This document shows positions 25,582 to 34,438 of a DNA stretch of 59,828 bases, one piece after another (position 1 is the first letter of the stretch; every line of letters starts with the position of its first letter). The notes below the pieces were generated by a model. The model saw only the letters and a list, made by a program, of their open reading frames with translations, made no database searches and was not told the origin of the DNA. Made by a program: the position numbers and the translations under genes. Origin of the DNA: Chitinophagaceae bacterium UBA4857. Its GTDB lineage: Bacteria; Bacteroidota; Bacteroidia; Chitinophagales; Chitinophagaceae. Location: contig DHEF01000013.1 of the NCBI GenBank assembly GCA_002399735.1, positions 83,151-142,978 on the forward strand, written 5' to 3'.

Positions 25582-25613
25582 ATAAAAAACGGCTGCCTAA
25601 TAGCAACCGTTAT
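25582..25613 (-). terminator. Terminator of ribBA
   Basis: Minus-strand stem AACGGTTGC / GCAGCCGTT (one mismatch) followed by TTTTTTATT, 34 nt beyond the ribBA stop. Confidence 0.65.
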
Positions 25614-25647
25614 ATTTTACATTTCTACTTTTTAATTTTTACTTAGC

Positions 25648-26847
25648 CTATAACTCGTGTCCCATTTTAGCCTTTTTAGTGCTCAGGTATTTTTCGTTAT
25701 GCTGGTTAGGGCAAACGGCAATGGGTACGTTTTCTACAATTTGTAAACCGTAACCAATTAAACCCACGCGTTTTTTAGGGTTGTTACTCATTAAACGTAA
25801 GTGTGTAACATTCAGGTGGCGTAAGATTTGTGCACCAACGCCATAGTCACGCTGATCGGCCTGAAAACCCAGATGCAGGTTAGCTTCTACCGTGTCCATG
25901 CCTTCTTCCTGTAATTTATAAGCCTTTAGTTTGTTAAGTAAACCAATACCTCGGCCTTCCTGATTCATGTATAATATAATACCCTTGCCTTCTTTTTCTA
26001 CCATTTCCATGGCAGCATGTAACTGGTCACCGCAATCGCAACGTAAGGATCCTAAAATATCGCCGGTGAAACAAGAGCTGTGCACACGGGTAAGTATAGC
26101 TTCGCCGGCTTTCCACTCACCTTTAACTAAAGCGAGGTGCTCGTTAAGCGAACTTTTTTCTTTAAAAGCCACCAATGTAAAGTGACCATGTTGTGTAGGC
26201 ATATCAACCCGTACAATTTCTTCAATCAGTGAGTCACGTTTAAGGCGATACTCAATCAGGTCCTTGATGGATATTAATTTAAAATCAAACTTTTTAGCTA
26301 CTTCAATCAGTTCAGGCAGGCGGGCCATGGTGCCATCATCGTTCATAATCTCTACCAATACACCACCATAAGGTGCAGGGAAGCCAGCTAAGCGAGCCAG
26401 GTCAACTGCTGCTTCGGTATGCCCGGCACGGCGTAATACACCACCTTTCTTAGCTCGTAAAGGGAAAATATGTCCGGGGCGGCCTAAATCTGCCGGGTTA
26501 ACAAACGGGTCGTTCAGTGCTTCAATAGTTTTTGATCGGTCCTGTGCCGAAATACCGGTGGTACAGCCATGCCCCAATAAATCAACCGAAACAGTAAAAG
26601 CCGTTTCGTGCAAGGCTGTGTTATTGCTCACCATTAAGTCAAGTCCCAACTCATCGCAGCGTTCCTCGGGCAGGGGGGTGCAGATTAACCCACGGCCATG
26701 TTTACTCATAAAATTTACTACTTCGGGGGTAATAGCAGCAGCAGCACAAATAAAATCACCTTCGTTTTCACGGTCTTCATCATCCACCACAATAATCAGT
26801 TTACCGTTTTTTATATCTTCAATCGCACTTTCAATAGTACTAAACAT
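25648..26847 (-). CDS. ribBA: Bifunctional DHBP synthase / GTP cyclohydrolase II
   Basis: A 399-aa fused enzyme catalysing both entry steps of riboflavin synthesis. The N-terminal RibB domain (about 1-200) starts MFSTIESAIEDIKNGK and has VVDDEDRENEGDF and the RAGHTEAAVDLARLAG block. The C-terminal RibA domain (about 205-399) has the zinc site CFTGDILGSLRCDCG, the MNQEGRGIGL motif and YGVGAQILRHL. The ATG at 26847 fits the family N-terminus better than 26877. It stands alone, with no other rib gene nearby; no FMN riboswitch was recognised upstream. Confidence 0.95.
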   Translation of the reverse strand: MFSTIESAIEDIKNGKLIIVVDDEDRENEGDFICAAAAITPEVVNFMSKHGRGLICTPLPEERCDELGLDLMVSNNTALHETAFTVSVDLLGHGCTTGISAQDRSKTIEALNDPFVNPADLGRPGHIFPLRAKKGGVLRRAGHTEAAVDLARLAGFPAPYGGVLVEIMNDDGTMARLPELIEVAKKFDFKLISIKDLIEYRLKRDSLIEEIVRVDMPTQHGHFTLVAFKEKSSLNEHLALVKGEWKAGEAILTRVHSSCFTGDILGSLRCDCGDQLHAAMEMVEKEGKGIILYMNQEGRGIGLLNKLKAYKLQEEGMDTVEANLHLGFQADQRDYGVGAQILRHLNVTHLRLMSNNPKKRVGLIGYGLQIVENVPIAVCPNQHNEKYLSTKKAKMGHEL

Positions 26848-27555
26848 GCACAAAAATTTTTGTAAAGGTAGTAACAAAAAACAGGAGGCAATGGTTTAGG
26901 TTTGTTTCATTTCATTTCATTATTAATCGTACTTAAATTAACCTCAAAGTCTTCATTGTCACATTTTCAAATTACCAAATCATCAAATTAGTTTTTGGGC
27001 AATCGGCTGTAGTAACTCCGGTTTCTAACCCCGACTTAGAAGGCAAGGCGAAGCATGAGCCGTAGTATTTTCTTAATCGGGGTCAGCAACTGTTCCCGTT
27101 TTCTGCAGTAGTGCAAGGGCTAAGCTACCCAACCCCGCAGCACGGTTGCAGCTACTTTTTGTAATCCCGCTCTTAAAAACAAGCAGAGGAATGAGGCACA
27201 GTTTTTAAAGGATGGGGTTGCCAATCGGGCAGCCAGTGGGCTATAAAATATGTGCCAACAAGGGTAGTGTTTATAATGCATTATACAACAAGTTGATGTA
27301 TGATAAAATAATGTAATGCCACTTCTTAAACCATTAACAAATTTTAGTAAAGGCAAAATATAAATCCAACCGTTTGTTAGTTAATATTTTTATATAACAA
27401 ATTGTTTTATAATGCCATAACAATTTAATTAAAAAAATAATGTGTTTTTGTGCATATCAAAAATGTGTACAAGGCTTATCAATTTGTTAATATTTGGGGC
27501 ATAATTGTGTGTGAATATTTCTTTTCTTTGCAGCATCACACGAAAAAAATAAAAT
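26848..27555. repeat. 708-bp intergenic region with a composite repeat
   Basis: Bases about 26990-27245 are a minus-strand dispersed element related to 22390-22525. It is enlarged by a nested hairpin (TTTCTAACCCCGA...TAATCGGGG, about 27027-27090) of the type also seen at 67-125. The rest (27250-27555) is AT-rich and is the presumed leader and promoter region of the TonB-dependent receptor; no exact TAnnTTTG box was found there. No gene is seen. Confidence 0.55.
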
Positions 27556-30500
27556 ATGCTTAAGAGAATTTCGGTTTTTCTTTCCATGCTAATGCTGCTG
27601 GGCGGCTTTTTACATGCCCAGGTAACAACAAGTAATTTATCGGGAACGGTAGCAGACTCAAGTGGGAATGCGCTGACTGGTGCTACAATTAAGGCTACAC
27701 ACACACCATCAGGTACTGTGTATTCTGCAATTGTTCAGTCATCCGGTCAATACACCATTAACAATATGAGATCTGGCGGTCCATATACTATTGTGGTTAG
27801 TTTTGTTGGTTATAGCAATGAAACATTTAACGATGTTTATTTAAAGCTTGCAGAAACTTTTGTATTACAAGTGGTTATGGGTGGAGACGCTCAAACGTTA
27901 ACAGATGTAGTGGTTACAGGCGCAGGGCGTCGTAATTCAATTTTAAATGCAAACAGAACGGGTGCGGTGACAAATGTTAGTAGCCGGGAAATACAAAGGC
28001 TTCCTACGGTTACACGTAGTTTAAACGATATCACCAAAGTTACACCTCAGGCTAATGGCCAAGCAATTGGTGGTGGTAACTATCGTCAGAATAATATTAC
28101 TGTAGATGGTGCTGATTTCAACAATAATTTTGGTATTGGAGGTAACTTACCTGCAAATGGCTCACCAATTTCCTTGGATGCAATTGAAGAAGTATCAGTA
28201 AGTCTTTCTCCGTTTGATATCAGACAGTCTGGTTTTATTGGTAGTGCTATTAACGCTGTAACCCGTTCCGGAACCAATAAATTTACAGGTTCGGTTTATC
28301 ACTATTTTTACAATGAAAACCAAAGAGGTAATAAAGTTAAAGACGCTGAGTTTACTCGTGTTCCAACGACCTTTAAGCAATATGGTGTTCGTGTAGGTGG
28401 TCCAATTATTAAAAATAAACTTTTCTTTTTTGTAAACTACGAAACTGAAAATCAGCCTAAACAAATACAAACCAGAGTTGCTTCAAGGCCTGGTGCTGAG
28501 TATGGCCCTTCAAACCCTAACGTAGCACGTCCTACTGTTACAGAATTAACAAACATTAGCGACTATTTACGTAATACTTATGGTTATGAAACTGGTGCGT
28601 TTGATAACTATAATACAGAAATTGAGCGTACTAAAATGTTGGCAAGAATTGACTGGAATATTAATAATAATCACCGTTTTAACATTCGTTATAGCCAGGT
28701 TGAGGGTTATGAGCCTATTCTTATCAGTAACTCTCGTAGTCCTCTTTCTAATTTAGCTAATACCAATAACCAGAATAGAAACTTTATCAGCGGGTTACCA
28801 TTTCAAAATTCCAACTACTATCAAGACGGAAACTTCTATTCTTTATCTGCTGAGTTAAATTCTCAATTAGGAAAGTTTGCTAATACATTAAGAGCTACAT
28901 GGACTAAGCAAGATGATAGCCGTAGTACAGATAGTCAGGATTTTCCATTGGTTGATATTATGAAAGATGGCTTACCTTTTACTACTTTTGGGTATGAGCC
29001 TTTTTCAAAAGGAAATATTAGAAGAGTTAAAACATGGTCTTTAATTAATAATTTAAGTTGGACTAGTAATATTCATAACTGGACAGTTGGTGCTCAGGCT
29101 GACTTTAGCGAAACAACAAATGGTTTCCAACGTTTTGCAACCAGTTATTACACATTTAGTTCTTGGGACGCCTTTGTTAATGGAGGCAACCCAAGCGATT
29201 TCGCTCTTACATACTCCTTAGCTCCTGGTTTTGCTCAGGCTTTCCCTCAGTTTAAATGGGCAGAATATTCTGTATACGGACAAGACGAAATGGCTCTGTC
29301 TAAAAAGTTCAGGTTAACATTAGGGTTAAGATTGTCTCTTCCAACTTTCCCTGAACCACTTAAAGAACATCCTTTAGTTTCTAATTTAACATTTGCCGGC
29401 GGTCAAAAAGTTAACACTGCTAACTTGCCTAAAAGCTCATTATTATGGTCTCCACGTTTAGGATTTAATTGGGATTTATATGGTGATCGTTCTTTACAAG
29501 TTAGAGGTGGTACCGGCATTTTTACCGGTAAAGTACCTTTTGTTTGGATAGTTAGTCAAGCTGGTGATGCTGGTATGTTACAAGTTACACAAACATTTAG
29601 CGGTGCAAATGTTCCAGGTCCGTTTAATCCTAATCCTTCCGCTTATAGACCAGCAACCGTTCCGGCTGCAGGTACAGTAATACCTAACCCGATTACTGCT
29701 ATTAGCGAAGATTTCAAAATGCCTCAAACATGGAAAACAAGTTTAGCATTGGATAAAAAACTGCCTTGGGGAATGATATTCTCTCTAGAAGCTGTTTTGA
29801 ACAAAGATTTAAAAACTGCACTTTTCCAAAATATAAACATGGTTGAGCCTACGGCTTTAAATGCTGCCGGTTATCCGGATAAACGACCTATTTATCCTAA
29901 TTCTAATCCTAACAGGTACATAAATCCTTTATTAAATAGTCAAGCAGTCCCTACCGGCACACCAGGTTCAGGTGCTTTTAATGTTATTAGATTGACTAAT
30001 GGTAATAAAGGGTATTATGCATCGTTAACTGCAAAACTTGATAAACAATTTGCGGGTGGACTTTTTGCCTCCTTAGCTTATACCAGGTCAATGGCGGATA
30101 ACTTATATGATGGTGGTGGCGATCAACCGCTTTCCGCTTGGCAAAATACTGCTGTTGGATTAAATAATCCGAACTCACCTGCTTTAGGTTTTGCTAACTA
30201 TGTGGTACCTGATCGTATTATCGGTGTCCTTTCTTATAGAAAAGAGTATTTAAAATCTTTAGCTACTACTATTACCTTGTTATATGAAGGATCTGTTGAC
30301 GCACGTTTCTCATATGTTTATGGGGGCGATTTTAATGGAGATGGTATTAGTGGTAATGACTTAATCTATATTCCTAAAGACCCTTCTGAAATCACCTTTA
30401 CAAACTTTACTTATGGAACAGGGGCTAATGCAGTCTTATACACTGCACAGCAGCAAAGTGATTTATTTTTTAGTTATATAGAACAAGATAAGTACTTAAG

Positions 30501-30867
30501 AAAACGTAAAGGTCAGTACGCTGAGCGTAACGGAGCTACACGTCCCTGGAGACATCAGTTTAACTTGAAGTTCTTACAGGATGTTTTTGTAAATATTGGA
30601 AAAAACAAAAACACACTTCAGTTTAGTGTTGACGTACTTAACTTTGGTAACTTATTGAATAAAAGTTGGGGAACGGCTAAATTAGTAAATGCGTCTTCGC
30701 TTTTAGTTGGTACTAATGCTGCGGCAATCACACCTGGAGGCACAACAAAGCCTACTTTTAGATTACAGACTGACAGAGATGCTCCTGTAACATCAACTTT
30801 TCGTGATGATATATCTATATTTTCTACATACAGCATTCAGTTTGGTTTAAGATATTTGTTTAATTAA
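27556..30867 (+). CDS. TonB-dependent receptor (Oar-like)
   Basis: A 1103-aa outer-membrane receptor. Signal peptide to about residue 22 (ends HAQ), a carboxypeptidase-regulatory-like beta-sandwich (about 27-108, beginning SNLSGTVADSSGNALTGATI), a plug domain (about 115-235, with NNITVDGADFNNNFG), then a large barrel ending FGLRYLFN. The order matches the Oar-like group in Bacteroidota. No SusD-like partner lies next to it, so it is not a typical SusCD glycan importer. It may import siderophores, peptides or other ligands, or act in adhesion. A terminator follows at 30889-30922. Confidence 0.92.
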   Translation: MLKRISVFLSMLMLLGGFLHAQVTTSNLSGTVADSSGNALTGATIKATHTPSGTVYSAIVQSSGQYTINNMRSGGPYTIVVSFVGYSNETFNDVYLKLAETFVLQVVMGGDAQTLTDVVVTGAGRRNSILNANRTGAVTNVSSREIQRLPTVTRSLNDITKVTPQANGQAIGGGNYRQNNITVDGADFNNNFGIGGNLPANGSPISLDAIEEVSVSLSPFDIRQSGFIGSAINAVTRSGTNKFTGSVYHYFYNENQRGNKVKDAEFTRVPTTFKQYGVRVGGPIIKNKLFFFVNYETENQPKQIQTRVASRPGAEYGPSNPNVARPTVTELTNISDYLRNTYGYETGAFDNYNTEIERTKMLARIDWNINNNHRFNIRYSQVEGYEPILISNSRSPLSNLANTNNQNRNFISGLPFQNSNYYQDGNFYSLSAELNSQLGKFANTLRATWTKQDDSRSTDSQDFPLVDIMKDGLPFTTFGYEPFSKGNIRRVKTWSLINNLSWTSNIHNWTVGAQADFSETTNGFQRFATSYYTFSSWDAFVNGGNPSDFALTYSLAPGFAQAFPQFKWAEYSVYGQDEMALSKKFRLTLGLRLSLPTFPEPLKEHPLVSNLTFAGGQKVNTANLPKSSLLWSPRLGFNWDLYGDRSLQVRGGTGIFTGKVPFVWIVSQAGDAGMLQVTQTFSGANVPGPFNPNPSAYRPATVPAAGTVIPNPITAISEDFKMPQTWKTSLALDKKLPWGMIFSLEAVLNKDLKTALFQNINMVEPTALNAAGYPDKRPIYPNSNPNRYINPLLNSQAVPTGTPGSGAFNVIRLTNGNKGYYASLTAKLDKQFAGGLFASLAYTRSMADNLYDGGGDQPLSAWQNTAVGLNNPNSPALGFANYVVPDRIIGVLSYRKEYLKSLATTITLLYEGSVDARFSYVYGGDFNGDGISGNDLIYIPKDPSEITFTNFTYGTGANAVLYTAQQQSDLFFSYIEQDKYLRKRKGQYAERNGATRPWRHQFNLKFLQDVFVNIGKNKNTLQFSVDVLNFGNLLNKSWGTAKLVNASSLLVGTNAAAITPGGTTKPTFRLQTDRDAPVTSTFRDDISIFSTYSIQFGLRYLFN

Positions 30868-30888
30868 TTCGCAATATCATTTTATTTT

Positions 30889-30922
30889 AAGGCGATTGGA
30901 TTATTCCAATCGCCTTTTTGTT
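30889..30922 (+). terminator. Rho-independent terminator
   Basis: Perfect stem AAGGCGATTGGA / TCCAATCGCCTT around a short loop, then TTTTTG; 21 nt after the TonB-dependent receptor stop. Confidence 0.85.
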
Positions 30923-30958
30923 TATAGAAGCTTAAACCTTCACTAAAGATCATTCTCC

Positions 30959-30966
30959 TATCTTTG
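30959..30966 (+). promoter_or_regulatory. -7 box TATCTTTG of the carboxylase gene
   Basis: TATCTTTG matches TAnnTTTG. It overlaps the TTG at 30964 that would be the longest possible start, so translation must begin at the ATG at 30985, about 12 nt after the predicted transcription start. Confidence 0.6.
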
Positions 30967-30984
30967 TCACACAACGATGCAACT

Positions 30985-32610
30985 ATGAATATTGAGTTTA
31001 ACTTATACGAAGACAGAATGAAAACGCTCTTGGTACAAATGCGGGAGCGTTTAGAAAAAGTATATGATGGCGGCGGAAAAAAAGCCATTGCCAAACAAGC
31101 CGAAAAAAATAAACTAACACCACGCCAGCGAATTGACTATCTTATTGATAAAAACAGTTCATTTATAGAAATAGGTGCATTTGCCGGTTGGGAAATGTAT
31201 GAAGAATATGGTGGTTGTCCAGCGGCCGGTACTGTTGCCGGCATTGGTTATGTAAGCGGCAAACAATGTATTATTGTAGCCAACGACCAAACGGTGAAAG
31301 CAGGAGCCTGGTTCCCAATAACCGGGAAAAAGAATTTACGCTTACAGGAAATAGCCATGGAAAATCATTTACCAATTATTTATCTGGTAGATAGTGCCGG
31401 TGTTTTTCTTCCCATGCAGGATGAAATTTTTCCCGATAAAGAACATTTTGGTCGCATTTTTCGCAACAATGCAAAAATGAGCGCCATGGGTATTACGCAA
31501 ATCGCTGCCGTAATGGGAGCCTGTGTTGCCGGCGGTGCCTATTTACCTATCATGAGCGATGAAACCTTAATGGTAGAAGGAAACGGCTCAATATTTTTAG
31601 CCGGCCCTTATTTGGTAAAAGCAGCAGTGGGGGAGGATGTGGATGCGGAAACATTAGGTGGTGCGGATACACATACATCTATATCAGGAATTGCCGATTA
31701 TAAATTTAAAACCGAAGAGGAATGCCTCAATCATGTAAAACACATGATGTCTTTATTAGGTGATAAAGCTAACGCAGGTTTTAACAGAGTTACACCTGTA
31801 CAGCCTGCTAAAGATGCAGGTGAAATGTACGGTTTATTTCCCAGCGATGGTAAGCCTTACGATATGGTTGATATTATTGAACGTATAGTAGATGATTCGA
31901 AGTTCGAACAGTTTAAAGAAGAATACGGTAAAACTATTTTATGCGGTTATGCCCGTATTGATGGTTGGGCTGTTGGCATCGTTGCTAATCAGCGTAAAAT
32001 AATCAAAACAAAAAAAGGCGAAATGCAAATGGGTGGTGTTATTTATAATGACAGTGCGGATAAAGCAGCCCGTTTTATTTTAAACTGTAATCAAAAGAAA
32101 ATTCCGCTGGTGTTTTTGCAGGATGTAACTGGTTTTATGGTGGGCAGTCGCAGCGAGCATGCTGGTATAATTAAAGACGGTGCAAAGCTGGTAAATGCCG
32201 TAGCCAATTCAGTTGTACCTAAAATCACTATCGTTGTCGGTAACAGTTTTGGCGCCGGTAATTATGCTATGTGTGGTAAGGCCTACGATCCTCGTTTTAT
32301 TTATGCGTGGCCAACTGCTAAAATTGCTGTGATGAGTGGCGAATCGGCTGCTAAAACTTTATTACAAATTGAAGTAGCTTCTCAAAAAGCAAAAGGACAA
32401 ACTATTACTCCCGATGAAGAGAAAAAAATGTTTAACCGGATAAAAGATAAATACGATAAACAAACAACACCATACTATGCCGCATCACGTTTGTGGGTAG
32501 ATGCAATTATTGACCCTGTTGATACACGTAAAGTTATATCCGAAGGTATTACGGCAGCCAATAACAATCCGGTAATGAGCAATTTTAAAACAGGTGTTTT
32601 TCAGGTATAA
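30985..32610 (+). CDS. Acyl-CoA carboxylase subunit beta (carboxyltransferase)
   Basis: A 541-aa biotin-dependent carboxyltransferase of the propionyl-/methylcrotonyl-CoA carboxylase beta type. It transfers CO2 from carboxybiotin to an acyl-CoA. Two crotonase-like halves are visible: the N-terminal half with DRIDYLIDK-type entry and CVAGGAYLPIMSDE (an oxyanion-hole region), and the C-terminal half with VTGFMVGSRSEHAGIIKDGAKLV and GNSFGAGNYAMCGKAYDPRF. The biotin carboxylase and biotin carrier subunits are not adjacent. HAGIIKDGAK and the general layout favour a methylcrotonyl-type enzyme, but substrate choice is not certain. Confidence 0.9.
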   Translation: MNIEFNLYEDRMKTLLVQMRERLEKVYDGGGKKAIAKQAEKNKLTPRQRIDYLIDKNSSFIEIGAFAGWEMYEEYGGCPAAGTVAGIGYVSGKQCIIVANDQTVKAGAWFPITGKKNLRLQEIAMENHLPIIYLVDSAGVFLPMQDEIFPDKEHFGRIFRNNAKMSAMGITQIAAVMGACVAGGAYLPIMSDETLMVEGNGSIFLAGPYLVKAAVGEDVDAETLGGADTHTSISGIADYKFKTEEECLNHVKHMMSLLGDKANAGFNRVTPVQPAKDAGEMYGLFPSDGKPYDMVDIIERIVDDSKFEQFKEEYGKTILCGYARIDGWAVGIVANQRKIIKTKKGEMQMGGVIYNDSADKAARFILNCNQKKIPLVFLQDVTGFMVGSRSEHAGIIKDGAKLVNAVANSVVPKITIVVGNSFGAGNYAMCGKAYDPRFIYAWPTAKIAVMSGESAAKTLLQIEVASQKAKGQTITPDEEKKMFNRIKDKYDKQTTPYYAASRLWVDAIIDPVDTRKVISEGITAANNNPVMSNFKTGVFQV

Positions 32611-32633
32611 ATTTTTAGAAAATATTATGGGGT

Positions 32634-32765
32634 GCCCGTTAAAAAAGATACGCATTGCTTGCGTATTTTTTTAACGGTCGGGCTGTTCGCTGTATCTTTT
32701 GCCCCATGCGGCTTGTAGCCAAAGCTTCGCAAAAGGATGTCGCTTCCATCCCTCACCCGGTGTAA
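32634..32765 (+). repeat. Hairpin terminator plus conserved Bacteroidota intergenic element
   Basis: A long stem (CCCGTTAAAAAA...TTTTTTTAACGG, 32637-32676, with inner ATACGC/GCGTAT) follows the carboxylase and should terminate it. It continues into GGGCTGTTCGCTGTATCTTT, GCCCCATGCGGC and GCAAAAGGATGTCGCTTCCA blocks. I recall the same wording from intergenic elements in other Bacteroidota genomes, so this is a dispersed element rather than local sequence. Confidence 0.6.
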
Positions 32766-32844
32766 CGTATACTCAATTTTTTTTATAAAACATAGATGTA
32801 ATCAGTCTAACAAACTTATTTTTACCTTTTATAAATTAAGTAAC

Positions 32845-33324
32845 ATGAGTTCGGCTATTACCATTTATACAGATGGATCAGCCCGTGGTAATCCGGGGCC
32901 AGGCGGTTATGGGGCTATATTAATATTTGGTACGTATCGCAAGGAGATGTCACAAGGGTATAAATTAACCACCAATAACAGAATGGAACTCCTGGCTGTT
33001 ATTGTTGCATTAGAAACCTTAAAGCGAAACGATATACCTGTTAAAATTTATTCCGATAGTAAGTATGTGGTAGATGCTGTTGAGAAGGGTTGGCTTAATA
33101 ATTGGGTACGTACCGCATTTAAAGGGGGCAAGAAGAACAAAGACCTGTGGATGCGTTACTTCAATTTATCAAAAAAAATAAATATACAATTTCACTGGGT
33201 AAAAGGTCATGCCGATAACCCTTTAAATAACCGTTGCGATGTTTTAGCAACCATGGCTGCAGATAATGGGCCACATTTAGTAGACGAAGGTTATGAGCAG
33301 TTAAATAATGATTTGTTATTATAG
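32845..33324 (+). CDS. rnhA: Ribonuclease HI
   Basis: A 159-aa RNase H1 that cuts RNA in RNA-DNA hybrids. All four catalytic carboxylates are in place: Asp10 in YTDGSARGNPG, Glu48 in NNRMELLAV, Asp71 in IYSDSKYVVD, and Asp132 in NNRCDVLA; the GHAD motif with its conserved His precedes the last. The ATG at 32845 was chosen because the extended frame from 32737 runs through non-homologous sequence and the tail of the repeat. Length is the same as E. coli RNase HI. Confidence 0.95.
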   Translation: MSSAITIYTDGSARGNPGPGGYGAILIFGTYRKEMSQGYKLTTNNRMELLAVIVALETLKRNDIPVKIYSDSKYVVDAVEKGWLNNWVRTAFKGGKKNKDLWMRYFNLSKKINIQFHWVKGHADNPLNNRCDVLATMAADNGPHLVDEGYEQLNNDLLL

Positions 33325-33355
33325 TAATTGCTGTCATGTAAACTATAAAACGATT

Positions 33356-34075
33356 TTATAAGTCAATCACTAATTGCTGCATTTGCTCATCGGTTTGATA
33401 GCCTTGTACTCTTTTTATTTCTTTTCCTTTAACATAAGTAACCAAAACCGGTAATCCTTCTATTTTCAGTTTTTTTGTAAGTGCTTGCGCATTGTCAACA
33501 TTTATACGAACAATTTTAATTTTGTTTTGGTATTGTAATTCCAGTTTAAACAAACCGGGTTCCATCTTTTTACAAGGCAAACACCAGTCTGCGTAAAAAT
33601 CAATAAGTACTTTGCTATTATCAGTAATTAATGCTTCAAAACCTGCAATGCTGTAGTTATCGTTTTTTTTTGAGGTATTACTTTCTAATGCATATTCCTT
33701 ATTCTCCCAAGCCATAATACCGCCCTGTAAATCATATACACTGGTAAAGCCCATTGCCATTAACTTTTGAGCAGCTTCCGCACTTCTTAAACCACCTTTG
33801 CAATATAAATATACAGGCTGGTCTCTATCTAAAAGTCCAATGTTCTTTGTAAAATCGCTATCGTATAAATTTATATTTTTTGCTGTGGGTATATAACCGG
33901 CTTTAAATTCTTTAGATGTTCTTACATCAATAATATTTTTATTTATAGAAGTATCTATGCTTTTTTTAAATTCCTCTGCGGTCATTTTAACGGGTGCGCT
34001 ATTCGTTTGAGCTTGCAAATAGTTCATGGCAAACAAACATAGCGCTATTAGTGTATGATGTATAATTTTTACCAT
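33356..34075 (-). CDS. Exported rhodanese-thioredoxin fusion protein
   Basis: A 239-aa two-domain protein. A signal peptide ends near LQAQ (residue 23), so it acts in the periplasm. A rhodanese domain (about 30-128) has the catalytic loop CKGGLRS with Cys92. A thioredoxin-like domain (about 140-239) has WCLPCK with Cys165 and Cys168. Each active site is intact. It starts 2 nt after the stop of trxA and is the last gene of a minus-strand run GH28-trxA-fusion. The pairing suggests sulfur-transfer or disulfide exchange in the envelope; the physiological substrate is unknown. Confidence 0.88.
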   Translation of the reverse strand: MVKIIHHTLIALCLFAMNYLQAQTNSAPVKMTAEEFKKSIDTSINKNIIDVRTSKEFKAGYIPTAKNINLYDSDFTKNIGLLDRDQPVYLYCKGGLRSAEAAQKLMAMGFTSVYDLQGGIMAWENKEYALESNTSKKNDNYSIAGFEALITDNSKVLIDFYADWCLPCKKMEPGLFKLELQYQNKIKIVRINVDNAQALTKKLKIEGLPVLVTYVKGKEIKRVQGYQTDEQMQQLVIDL

Positions 34076-34077
34076 GG

Positions 34078-34377
34078 TTATAATATCTTTTCAATAGCAT
34101 CCTGTATTTGATTGGATGAAACTACTCCCGGTTGCCTCCAAACAATTTTACCTTGTTTAAACAAAATCATGGTAGGTACGGCTTGTACCTGAAATTTATT
34201 AGCGGCTTCAGGGCTTTTGTCAATATCTATTTTGATAATTGTAGCCTTATCACCAACCCTTTGTTTTACATCTTCCAATATAGGAGCAAGGGTTTTACAA
34301 GGGCCGCACCAGGTAGCAAAAAAATCTACCAGTACAGGCTTGTCGCCATTTATAAGTGTGTTAAATGTTGCTGCCAT
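34078..34377 (-). CDS. trxA: Thioredoxin
   Basis: A 99-aa classical thioredoxin with active site WCGPCK (Cys24, Cys27), the VDFFATWCGPCKTLAPIL strand-helix, the KIDIDKSPEAANKFQVQAVPT segment with cis-Pro, and a C-terminal helix. The ATG at 34377 was chosen since the longer frame to 34449 overlaps the GH28 gene and has no thioredoxin-like sequence. No signal peptide, so cytosolic. Cotranscription with the downstream exported rhodanese-thioredoxin fusion is likely. Confidence 0.92.
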   Translation of the reverse strand: MAATFNTLINGDKPVLVDFFATWCGPCKTLAPILEDVKQRVGDKATIIKIDIDKSPEAANKFQVQAVPTMILFKQGKIVWRQPGVVSSNQIQDAIEKIL

Positions 34378-34438
34378 ATTGCAAAGGTAACAACTGATGT
34401 GTAAAATCTGGTCAATAAATGAACCTGCGACGGGAGGC

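Noticed and set aside
27556..30867. SusC-type glycan importer.
   Set aside because: No SusD gene follows and the domain layout is Oar-like.
30964..30984. TTG start for the acyl-CoA carboxylase beta gene, seven codons upstream of the ATG.
   Set aside because: The TTG is inside the TATCTTTG promoter box at 30959-30966, so it would not be transcribed. The ATG at 30985 was used.
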